Assembly (NCBI RefSeq): GCF_000421165.1
Contig: NZ_ATWI01000012.1
Coordinates: 296,027-360,026 of the forward strand
From: Marinobacter daepoensis DSM 16072
GTDB lineage: Bacteria > Pseudomonadota > Gammaproteobacteria > Pseudomonadales > Oleiphilaceae
DNA length: 64,000 nucleotides
Reading direction: 5' to 3'
Shown: positions 1-9,000 of the stretch, one piece after another
How positions within the stretch are numbered: the stretch's first letter is position 1
How the letters are laid out: the number at the start of each line of letters is the position of its first letter
Position numbers and translations under genes: made by a program
The notes under the pieces: generated by a model
What the model saw: the letters and a program-made list of their open reading frames with translations, nothing else
What the model was told of the DNA's origin: nothing
Databases searched by the model: none

Positions 1-200
1 ACTCCCAGATTCAGAGGCACACTGATCAGAAAACTCAGTGCAATGCCCAGCAGAGCCGAGTGAGCCAGAGTGTCTCCGAAATAGGCAAGCCGGCGCCAGA
101 CCACAAAACAACCCAGCGGGCCGGCAACCAATGCAACGCCCAGACCACCGAGCATGGCTCGCCAGAAGAAGTCGCCGAGCACGGAATCAAGGATGGTCAT
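1..200 (-). CDS. znuB: ZnuB zinc ABC transporter permease (partial, N-terminal end only)
   Basis: The reverse strand reads in frame from an ATG at 200 to the window edge, giving about 66 residues that begin MTILDSVLGDFFWRAMLGG. They contain a hydrophobic helix (GGLGVALVAGPLGCFVVW) followed by RRLAYFGDTLAHSALLGIAL, the typical start of an ABC-3 family permease such as ZnuB. The start codon overlaps the end of znuC by 14 bases, so the two are translationally coupled. Known role of the family: inner-membrane channel for Zn2+ taken from ZnuA. The rest of the gene lies outside the window. The family is clear; a manganese or iron specificity cannot be excluded from this fragment alone, but the zur neighbour favours zinc. 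Confidence 0.88.
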   Translation of the reverse strand, partial: MTILDSVLGDFFWRAMLGGLGVALVAGPLGCFVVWRRLAYFGDTLAHSALLGIALSFLISVPLNLG

Positions 201-960
201 GGTTGCAACCTCCGTGTGCCTCGGCTGTTGGAACGACATCACCGTGCAGATCGTGGCGATGATTGTGATGATGGTGATACACCGCCAGGGATTCTGCGAC
301 CTGATGACCAAAGGTCTCCACAAAGGCCGGATCTTTTGAGATGTCTTCCGGGAAACCACTGCAACAGATGTGTTGATTGAGGCAGATCACCCGGTCGGTT
401 GCGGCCATCACCAGATGCAGATCATGGGAGATCATGATGACCCCGCAGTTCAGTTCTTCGCGAAGCTCGCGAATCAGATCGTAGAGGGAAGCCTGTCCAT
501 TGAGATCGACGCCCTGAGCTGGTTCATCCAGCACCAGCAGGTCTGGCTTCCGGGCCAGGGCCCGGGCCAGCAGCAGGCGTTGCTTTTCTCCACCGGACAG
601 GTGGTGTACGGAGGCATCCAGCAGATGCGCAACGCCGGTGCGCGCCAGCGCGGCCCGGCAGTCTGCCAGACCGCGTCCGCTCAGCAGCATGAAACGCCGG
701 ACGCTCAGGGGCAGGGTTGGTTCCAGGGTCAGATGTTGGGGGACGTAGCCAATCACCAGCCCGGACGCGACCGAGACCTGGCCGCTGGTGGCGCGCTGGA
801 TACCCAGGATGGTTTTGATCAGTGTGGTTTTGCCGGCGCCGTTGGGCCCGATGATGGTCAGGATGTCACCCCGGCTCACGCTGAGGTTAACCTGATCGAC
901 CACCGGCCGGTCACCAAAGGCCACCGTTACCTGGTCCAGCTGAACCAGCGCCTCAGTCAT
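187..960 (-). CDS. znuC: ZnuC zinc ABC transporter ATP-binding protein
   Basis: This 257-residue protein has all ABC ATPase motifs: Walker A GPNGAGKTT at about 38-46, signature LSGGEKQR at 121-128 and Walker B LLVLDEP at 141-147, followed by an H-loop (ISHDLH). It would energise ZnuB for high-affinity zinc import at the inner membrane. The last 30 residues carry ten histidines (YHHHHNHRH, then H and CNHDH), a metal-binding tail seen in some ZnuC proteins. It overlaps zur by 8 bases upstream and znuB by 14 bases downstream, so zur-znuC-znuB is one operon. No znuA gene is adjacent; the binding protein must be encoded elsewhere. Confidence 0.95.
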   Translation of the reverse strand: MTEALVQLDQVTVAFGDRPVVDQVNLSVSRGDILTIIGPNGAGKTTLIKTILGIQRATSGQVSVASGLVIGYVPQHLTLEPTLPLSVRRFMLLSGRGLADCRAALARTGVAHLLDASVHHLSGGEKQRLLLARALARKPDLLVLDEPAQGVDLNGQASLYDLIRELREELNCGVIMISHDLHLVMAATDRVICLNQHICCSGFPEDISKDPAFVETFGHQVAESLAVYHHHHNHRHDLHGDVVPTAEAHGGCNHDHP

Positions 961-1444
961 GGTGATGATCTCCCTGGCACTGTGGGCAGAGCCCGGCTAC
1001 TTCCAGGGTTACGTCATCCGGTTGGAAAGCCTCGGTGCGGGCGGCGGTTTCAATGGCCTGCATCAGATCTGGCATGGTGAGTTCAAGCACGGTTCCGCAG
1101 GTGCGGCAGATCAGGAAGGTGCCCCGGTGTCGCTCTCCGGCATGAGCGCAGCCGACAAAGGCATTCAGTGAAGCGATGCGGTGAATCAAACCATACTGAA
1201 GCAGGAAATCCAGCGCCCGGTACACGGTTGGGGGCGCGGAGCTGTGACCGTCGGAACCCAGCTTGGCCAGAATGTCATAGGCTCCCAGAGGCTTATGGGA
1301 TTGCCAGATCAGTTCCAGAACACGTTCCCGGATCGGTGTCAGCCGGGCGTTGGCCTGGCGGCAGATTGAACGGGCGTCGGCAAGCGCCTGGGTCACACAG
1401 GCCTGATGATTATGGGGGCGATAGGGAAGTGCGTGTTCCGGCAT
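953..1444 (-). CDS. zur: Zur, zinc-responsive Fur-family repressor
   Basis: This 163-residue Fur-family protein has an N-terminal winged helix (RLTPIRERVLELI, then PPTVYRALDFLLQYGLI) and a C-terminal dimerisation domain. Two CxxC pairs (CRTC and CPQC) would hold the structural zinc, and GCAHAGERHRG supplies regulatory metal ligands. The protein ends in a histidine-rich CQGDHHHD tail. With zinc bound it should repress zinc uptake genes. It is first in an operon with znuC and znuB, which supports Zur over Fur. The ATG at 1444 follows GCAGGA. A probable Zur site over its own promoter suggests autoregulation. Confidence 0.93.
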   Translation of the reverse strand: MPEHALPYRPHNHQACVTQALADARSICRQANARLTPIRERVLELIWQSHKPLGAYDILAKLGSDGHSSAPPTVYRALDFLLQYGLIHRIASLNAFVGCAHAGERHRGTFLICRTCGTVLELTMPDLMQAIETAARTEAFQPDDVTLEVAGLCPQCQGDHHHD

Positions 1445-1465
1445 GGTGTGGGTCCTGCAAAGTTT

Positions 1466-1484
1466 GAAACATTATAACATTTGC
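1466..1484. promoter_or_regulatory. candidate Zur operator overlapping the zur -10 element
   Basis: The sequence GAAACATTATAACATTTGC lies 22 bases before the zur start. Its right part, TATAACATTT, matches one half-site of the known gammaproteobacterial Zur palindrome; the left arm is weaker. On the minus strand the same bases contain a perfect TATAAT -10 hexamer (1471-1476), so a bound repressor would block RNA polymerase. I inferred the site by eye; no clear -35 hexamer is visible. Confidence 0.55.
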
Positions 1485-1512
1485 GGACGCTCATGCCATG
1501 CCGGGCACAGGG

Positions 1513-1974
1513 TTAGTGACGGAGCTCGGTGGTCAGAGATTCGAGGTACTCGAGGTTGGGGATCCAGGCGGGCTCTCCATCCACGTCCACCTGCATCAGG
1601 TCGGCAGGCCCGGCCTCGCCTTCCAGTTGACGAATCTGATCCTGGGTCAGGCGGGCCTGACTGGGGATACCCTGAGTTACCATCGCCATGAATGGGGTGC
1701 TCTGATGATGAGGCCCGATGGTATTCAGAATGATGATCCGGCCGCGGTTATCACCGGGAACGGTCAGGGCGTTGCCATTGGCGGCGTCGTAGGAAATCAC
1801 CGGCAAGGTCAGGCCTCGCCAGTCCAGATAGCCTACCAGCCAGTCTGGTGTGTTGGTGCCGGCATCGGTGCTGGTGAAATCCACCACCTCGGCAATCGAG
1901 ACGTTGGGCAGCAGAAGCTGACGATCAGAGACCGGTATCATAACGCAGGACAGGGATTGGCTGTTCTCACTCAT
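1513..1974 (-). CDS. chpC: ChpC-like CheW-domain coupling protein
   Basis: The protein has about 153 residues and is one CheW-like domain (LSCVMIPVSDRQLLLPN, GYLDWRGLTLPVISYD, IIILNT). Such proteins link methyl-accepting receptors to CheA-type kinases. The start chosen is the ATG at 1974, preceded by TGAGGTAA; an in-frame start at 2034 would run 50 bases into chpB and has no good ribosome site. It is the last gene of the Pil-Chp cluster, matching chpC of P. aeruginosa, where it is accessory to twitching control. No chpD or chpE follows; the zinc operon comes next. Confidence 0.85.
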   Translation of the reverse strand: MSENSQSLSCVMIPVSDRQLLLPNVSIAEVVDFTSTDAGTNTPDWLVGYLDWRGLTLPVISYDAANGNALTVPGDNRGRIIILNTIGPHHQSTPFMAMVTQGIPSQARLTQDQIRQLEGEAGPADLMQVDVDGEPAWIPNLEYLESLTTELRH

Positions 1975-1984
1975 GCTTGTTACC

Positions 1985-3037
1985 TCAGGCGGAATCCCGT
2001 TTTTGCCGACCCTTGAGCAGGCAGTTATTCTCAATAATTTTTACCAGTTCCCGGGCCAGTTGTTCCGGGGTGCCGCAAAAACTCGAGCACCCCGTGGCAG
2101 CGACGGAGTCTGGCATGGAACTGTTGCCGCAGCTGTGGCTCTCCTGAACCCAGATCTGACTGCCATAGGCTTTCAGCATGGGGGCGGCAATGGCGCCATC
2201 GTTACCCATGCCGGAAAACAGAATGGCGTGGCAGTGTTTGCCGTAGTGATCGGCCACGTTCAGTAAAACCTGGTCGATGGATGGACCATAAGGGCCTGGC
2301 CAGGGATGATTCTGTTCGGTGAGCTGCCCCTGCTCATCCAGTAACCATTCCCGTTCAACCGGCATCAGGACGACATCCCCATTGCGAACCCGGTAGCCTT
2401 CTTCTGCCCGTTTCAGGGTGTAATGGGCATGGCGGCCGAGCACCCGGGTCAGTACCTCTGTGAAGTGACCATCAATGTGCTGGGCGTAGATAAAACCGAT
2501 CGGAAGCCCCGGAGGCAAGTGGTCAAGAAAGGTTTTGACCGCCGCAGGCCCGCCCAGTGATGCCCCGAGAATCCAGATTTCTTCTGCCACCGAACCCGGC
2601 GCCGCCGGCGTAATCCAGTGGGGCAGTGCGGGGGGCGGTACGGCATCCGGGGCGGTTTGTTCCAGTTCTTCTATGTCGTTGGCTGTGTCCAGTTGTTCCA
2701 GATGGCCAAGCTGCTTTTCCAGTTTGTCGAGCAGGCGCCGTTCCCAGCGAAAATACTCGGTTGTGCCGGGCTTTGGTGCCTGGTCGAGACCAAACAGGAC
2801 CGGCGCTTCGGTATTGTCGAGCAAGTGCTCGAACAGCGCCGGATGGTCCGCCTCGTCTTCCAGAGTGACCAGCCAGAGCGCGGCCTCCGGAAAGGAGGGA
2901 TATCCCATCAGGCGGTCCGGGTCACCGGAAAATCTGACCTCAAGGCCAAACTTTCCGGTGGCGGCCTGCAGGCGATGCCGCTGCAGGACCACGTCGGACA
3001 CAATCCCGACGCCGGACCGACCGTTCGGGCCGGTCAT
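1985..3037 (-). CDS. chpB: ChpB, CheB-type receptor methylesterase
   Basis: This 350-residue protein has a CheB catalytic domain in its C-terminal half, with the triad visible as Ser in GASLGGP, His in AQHIDGH and Asp in GMGNDGA. It should remove methyl groups from glutamates of the PilJ receptor, opposing PilK. The N-terminal part (about 1-150) resembles a receiver-like region but lacks a clear phospho-acceptor Asp motif, as in P. aeruginosa ChpB. The ATG at 3037 shares one base with the chpA stop (TGATG), indicating tight coupling; a GTG one codon upstream is also possible. Confidence 0.92.
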   Translation of the reverse strand: MTGPNGRSGVGIVSDVVLQRHRLQAATGKFGLEVRFSGDPDRLMGYPSFPEAALWLVTLEDEADHPALFEHLLDNTEAPVLFGLDQAPKPGTTEYFRWERRLLDKLEKQLGHLEQLDTANDIEELEQTAPDAVPPPALPHWITPAAPGSVAEEIWILGASLGGPAAVKTFLDHLPPGLPIGFIYAQHIDGHFTEVLTRVLGRHAHYTLKRAEEGYRVRNGDVVLMPVEREWLLDEQGQLTEQNHPWPGPYGPSIDQVLLNVADHYGKHCHAILFSGMGNDGAIAAPMLKAYGSQIWVQESHSCGNSSMPDSVAATGCSSFCGTPEQLARELVKIIENNCLLKGRQKRDSA

Positions 3038-6000
3038 CACCGGTTTCCGGTCAGCCGCTTGATGGTGTCAAGCAGCTCGGTTTCCTGGAACGGCTTGCCC
3101 AGATACTCGTTGACACCGATGGCCAGTGCCCGTTCCCGGTGTTTCTCGCCCGTCCGGGAGGTGATCATGCAGATCGGTGTTTCCTTCAGGTTGTCGTCAT
3201 GCCGTACAAAGCTGGCGACTTCGAAACCATCCATCCGGGGCATCTCGATATCGAGCAGAATGATGTCCGGGCGGTGATCCTGAAGCTGGGCAACGGCGTC
3301 CAGACCGTCTTTGGCAGTGACCACTTCCATGCCATTTCGTTCCAGCAGGCGCGAGGTAACCTTGCGCACGGTGACTGAGTCGTCCACCACCATAACGGTG
3401 GTGGCTTTCTCTTCGTAACGGGCGTTGTCCCGTGCCTTTTCAAGGTTGGCCAGACGTTGGCGCTCAGACAGGATGTCGGAGCGGATCATGGCAGGCAGAT
3501 CGAGAATCACAACCACGTTACCATCACCGAGGATGGTGGCCCCGGAGACACCACGGACCGAACTAAACTGTGGTCCCAGCGATTTAACCACGATTTCCCG
3601 GCTGCCCATAAGCTGGTCGACCTGCAGCGCCATGGGTTGCTCTGCACCACGTACCAGGATTACCGGTAGCGGCAGGGCCTGGCCTTGCAGTTTGGGTTGA
3701 TGATCGCTGTTGAGCAAGCTGCCCAGATACTGCAGGCGGTATTCCTGGCCGGCATACTCGTACATGGGGGCATCGGGTTTGTAGTATTCCTCCAGCTCGT
3801 AGGTGCTGACCCGGACGATGCCCTCAATGGTATTGAGCGGAATGGCATAGAAGTCCTCGCCGGTGGAAACCATCAGGGCACGGTTGACCGAGACGGTGAA
3901 CGGCAGGCGCACGGTAAAGGTGGTGCCGCGCCCCAGCGTGGAATCAATATCCAGGCTACCGCCAAGCTGTTTGATTTCACTGCCGACCACGTCCATACCA
4001 ACGCCACGGCCGGAAATCTGGGTGACCTGCTGGGCGGTGGAGAAACCGGGCTGCAGGATAAACTGCAGGATTTCCCGTTCGGAAAGGTCTTCATCTGCCC
4101 GCATCAGTCGCTGGCGGATGGCCTTGTCACGGATCACTTCGGCTGGAATCCCTTTGCCGTCGTCCATCATTCTCAGCACCACATCGCCGCCCTCACGGGT
4201 CAGTGACAGGGTGACTTCGCCAGTGGCGGGTTTGCCCGCCTTCTTGCGGTCTTCCGGTGTTTCAATACCGTGGTCCAGCGCGTTTCGGAGCATATGCTCC
4301 AGCGGTGCGACCATGCGTTCCAGTATATTCCGGTCCATCTCGCCTTCGGCATTACGAACGTCGAAATCGACTTTCTTGCCAAGCTCGCCGCTGATCTGGC
4401 GCACAATACGGCGCAGACGGGGCACCATGGACGAGAACGGAATCATCCGGGTCTTCATCAGGCCTTCCTGGAGCTCCGTGTTGATCCTGGACTGCTGGAC
4501 CAGCAGGGTCTCGGTATCGCGAACCCGCTCAGACAGGGTCTCGCGCAAGTCAGCAAGGTCTGATGTGGATTCGCTCAGGGCCCGGGAGAGCTGCTGGATG
4601 GAGGAGTAACGGTCCATCTCAAGCGGATCGAAATCGTCACCGTAGTCGGGGCCATGCTCCTGCTCGGCCCGGAACAGAATCTGTGCTTCGGTCTCGATAT
4701 CCATCCGGCGCAACTGTTCCCGGAGGCGCTCGATGGTGGCTGCCATTTCGTCCAGCGTGTAGCTGAAGTCGCTGGACTGCTGTTCCAGTCGGCCCCGGGT
4801 GATACTGGTCTCGCCCGCGAGGTTGACCAGCTCATCAAGCAGCGGTGCAGAGACCCGAATGGATTCCTGGGCAGCACGCTGTGCGTCGCTGGGCTTCTTG
4901 CGAGCCTGTGACGGCGCCTTGGCGGCCGGCTTGGCCTCTTCCGCTGGTGAGGGTTGTGATGCCCCCTCGGCCGCGGAGGCAGTCCTGGGCTCCGGCATCG
5001 GTTCCTGAGCCGGTGTTTCCGGGGTTGCCCCGGGTTGCCCGGCCACCACCGCTGCGCCGGATTCAAAGCGTGTCCGGACATGGGCGACCAGCGCAATGAT
5101 GGCATCGTGATCGTTGGTGATTGCCTGCCACTGTTCGTCTGTCGGAGCATTACCGCCAAGGTCGATCAGGTGCGTTTCAAAGGCGTGAGCCTGGTCGCCT
5201 AGTTCGGCCAGCTGTGACAGGCGAGCGCCCCCTTTGAGGGTGTGAAGTGCGCGTTGAGCTTCCCGGTTGAAATGCTCATTGCCCGGTTCCCGGCGCCAGT
5301 CATCAAGCAGCTGTTCCAGCTGATCCATGAGCTCCCCTGCTTCTTCAAGGAAGATCTCCAGCACTTCCGGGTCGACCGATTCGGTTTCGGTGGCCACCGG
5401 CGATGCGGCTTCGGCACTGGCAAATGGCGCCTGGGCACCGGAGCGCAGCGACGCCAGGAGGGCATCATCACTTTCTGGCTGGTGACTTTCCTCAAGTGTA
5501 TCCAGCATGGCCTTCAGGCCGGTGGCGGCCCGGTCGCTCAGAGCCAGCATGGCCTTCTGGTCCCGCTGGCCCGCGATCAGCTGATCGAGTGCATCGGCCC
5601 AGGTTTCGGCCAGGTCAGCGATCGGATCGACATCGGACAGCCGTGCCCCTCCTTTCAGGGTGTGCAGCTCCTGCTGGAGTCGGGTAATCCCTGCGAGCTC
5701 TTCGGGTTCCTCGCGCCACTGATCCAGGCACTCGACGATGGCTTCGTGTATTTCAAGGCCTTCATCGAGGAAAATGCCCACTAGGTCGTCATCGGCAAAG
5801 CGTTGCTGGCGATCTTCGACAACTTCCCGTGCCTCGGGGGCGTCTGGCTCCGAGGGCTGCGTTGCCGCCGAGGGGGTGCCATCCCCGCGCAGGATCGACG
5901 TGACCTGATCAACCAGCGCTTCGGCCGGCGGGCACGGCTTCTGGGTCGCAACCTGCTCGACCATCTGGGCCAGGCGATCATGACAGGCGAAAAGCAGATC

Positions 6001-9000
6001 GGTCATCTCACCGCTGGCGTCGAGCTGCCCTTCAGCGACTTTCTCGAACAGATCCTCCAGTACATGGGTAAGATCGCCGATGGCTTCGACGCCGGCCATG
6101 CGGGCACCCCCTTTGAGGGTGTGAACGTCTCGCTGCAGTTCTGCCGCCACGCCGCGATTGGAGGGGTCTTCACTCCAGGTGTGCAGAGCGCTGCCGGTGG
6201 AGTTAATCAGGTCGTAGGCTTCTTCCAGGAAGATACCCACCAGTTCTGGGTCCAGATGAGACAGGTCGGTGGCCTGAGGTTCATCTTCCGTGTCGGCTTC
6301 CGGGGCGTCGGTTGATTCTTCGATGACCAGTTCAAGCCCGGGGAGCGGCAGCGTATCGTCGTCTGCGTCCGGATCTTCCTCCACCGGGACGTCGGTAACC
6401 GGGCGGGTGCCCCGTGCACTGTCCATGTATTCTTGAACTTCGGCAATCAGATCCGGCGCCGGGCGCGGTGGTTCGCTGGCTTCAAGAGCCTCGACCATAC
6501 CGGCAAGCCGGTCATGACACCGGAACAGGAGATCTGACAGCGCTTCGTTGATTGAGAGCTTCTGCTCGGTCAGACCTTCAAACAGGTTTTCCAGTTCGTG
6601 AGACAGGTCCCCAATGGCTGGAATGTCGGCCAGTCGTGCGCCGCCTTTCAGCGTATGCAGATCGCGCTGAAGCAACCGCAGGAGGTCCAGGTTGGCGGTG
6701 TCTTCACTCCAGCTATGGAGTGACTCCGCCGTGCTGTCAATCAGGTCCCGGGCTTCTTCCAGGAAGATCTCTGCCAGTTCATCGTCCAGACCCTGGTCGT
6801 CGTCTTCTGAGGTTTCGGGCAAGGGGGGAGTGTCCTCGCCTTCCGGGTTGTCCTGAGGCTGATCAAGTTCGTCCAGTTCGAGGCGAAGATCAATCTCTTC
6901 AAGATCATCGGTGAACTGCTGCTCAAACTCATCCGGTCCCGAAGGCAGGGCGGTGGTTGCGCTTGTCAGCGCCTCCAGTTCCTCAATCAGATCCTGGCTC
7001 GGGTCTGTCGACAGGCCGGCCGCAACCTGATCCATCATGTTGATCAGTTGTTCATGAGCAGCGTGGAGGGTCTGGAAGACTTCTTCGCCGGGTGGCAGAC
7101 CCTGTTCTGAAATCGCGCTGTAGGTTCGGGTCAGAGCGGCAGCAAGATGAGAAACATCGGGCAGGCCGGCATCGTTGGCGCCCCGGGTCAGCTGTTCGAC
7201 TTCGGCCCGAAGGGTCTCCAGGTCTTTATCTTGCTGAGGATTTTCCGACCAGCGATCCAGAATGCTTTCAGCGTCCAGAACGATGTCCAGTCCTTCGCTG
7301 AGGAACAGTTGAATCAGCGGTGCCGAGGCCTTTTGCGCAGGCTGTTCTTGGTCCGTGTTGGTGTGCGTGGCCAGTGTCTGATCGCTGATCCACTGAAGGC
7401 GTTCCAGATATTCCTCAGCACCGGCCAGCGGCGCCTGGGGGTTCTCGCGGATCTGGGCCAGGCCTTCCGTCAGGAAACCGACGGCGTCTGCCATCAGGGC
7501 CAGTACCTCGCGGTCGGCCTTTTTGTTCTGTCCGCGGGATTCTTTGATGAAGCGCTCCAGCGGAGTGATCACCGCGGCCATCGGTGTTATGCCAGCCGTA
7601 TTTGCGCTGCCTTTAAGCGTGTGCAGCGCTCTTGACAGGTCGTCGGTGTAGGCTGCGGTCGCTTTGTCGCCAACGGCCTGCAGGTATTCTTTGATGGTCT
7701 GAAGGTGAGTCTCGGTTTCGTTCTCAAAAATATCCAGCAGGACCGGGTCGACATCGTCGTCACCGTCGAGAGGCGCGTATTCAAGGCTTGCTTCTTGAGT
7801 GGCGTCTTCCTGGGTCTCTGAGTCACCCTCCATCAGGGGCATGGTGGTCGCATCAGGAATTTCGCCATTGGCCAGTGCGTTGGCGCGGGCTTCCATGACG
7901 GAGGTGTCCTGGCCAGGCGCTTGTCGCTGCTCAAAGTCGTCTACCAGCGCTGGTACGGCGTCGGTTACATCCTGAAGCAACTGGGCAATGTCGTCGTTCA
8001 TGAAAACGCTGCCGTCGATGACACGGTTCAGCATGTTTTCGACGGACCAGGCCAGTTCGCCAATCACGTCCGCGCCTACCATCCGGCCACTGCCTTTCAG
8101 GGTATGAAATGCTCTGCGGACTTCAGCCAGGGCGCTGCGGTCATCATGCTGGCGTAACAGCATGGGGAGGTATTCGCGAATGGTGTCGAGAACCTCGCCC
8201 GCCTCTTCAATGAAGATTTCCAGGATTTCGTCGTCGATGAGGTCATCGCTGTCGTCTTCCTGGGCCGTTGTTTCGACAACCACTGGAGGCTCGATAACGT
8301 CGGCATCGTCAGGGCGGCTTTCTAACGGGATTTCAACGCTGAGGGACACTTCGTCTTCGAGAGGCTGTTCGGCCGTGTTCGCGTCCGTGTCCGTGTCCGC
8401 GCGGCGGGTTGTTGCAAGTGCTTCGGCACGCCCGATCAGCTCGTCCACGTCGCCGCCGGGCTCACCCCTGCGGAACTCCTCAATCAGTGATGGGATGCGG
8501 TCGTTCACCTGGTCTATCAAGGTGAACATGTCATCGGTCGGTTTGATGGTCTGATCAATGACGCGGTTGAGCAGGTTCTCAACGGACCAGGCCAGCTCGC
8601 CAATACTGGTGGCGCCGACCAGGCGCCCACTGCCCTTGAGGGTATGAAAGGCTCGTCGTACTTCGGTCAGGGACTCCCGGTCGTCGTGATTCTGACGAAG
8701 CCGCGGGTAGAACTCGTGAATGGTCTGCAGGACTTCTTCTGCTTCCTCGACGAAGATTTCCAGGATTTCGTCGTCCACCAGTTCGGTGTCCGAAGTTTTG
8801 GTTTCCTGTTCGGGAACGACGAGGTCGTCGATGGTTTCCTCAACGACCGGGACATCAACGGATGGCTCTTTAGGCTGCGTCAGATTCCAGGTGGGCTCTT
8901 CGCCGACCGGGAAGCCCAGGCTGGTCAGGCTGTTTTCTGCAACCCTGAGAATCGCGTCATTGTCGCTGATGCCGTCGGCCAGCCGTTCGAGGTAGTACTC

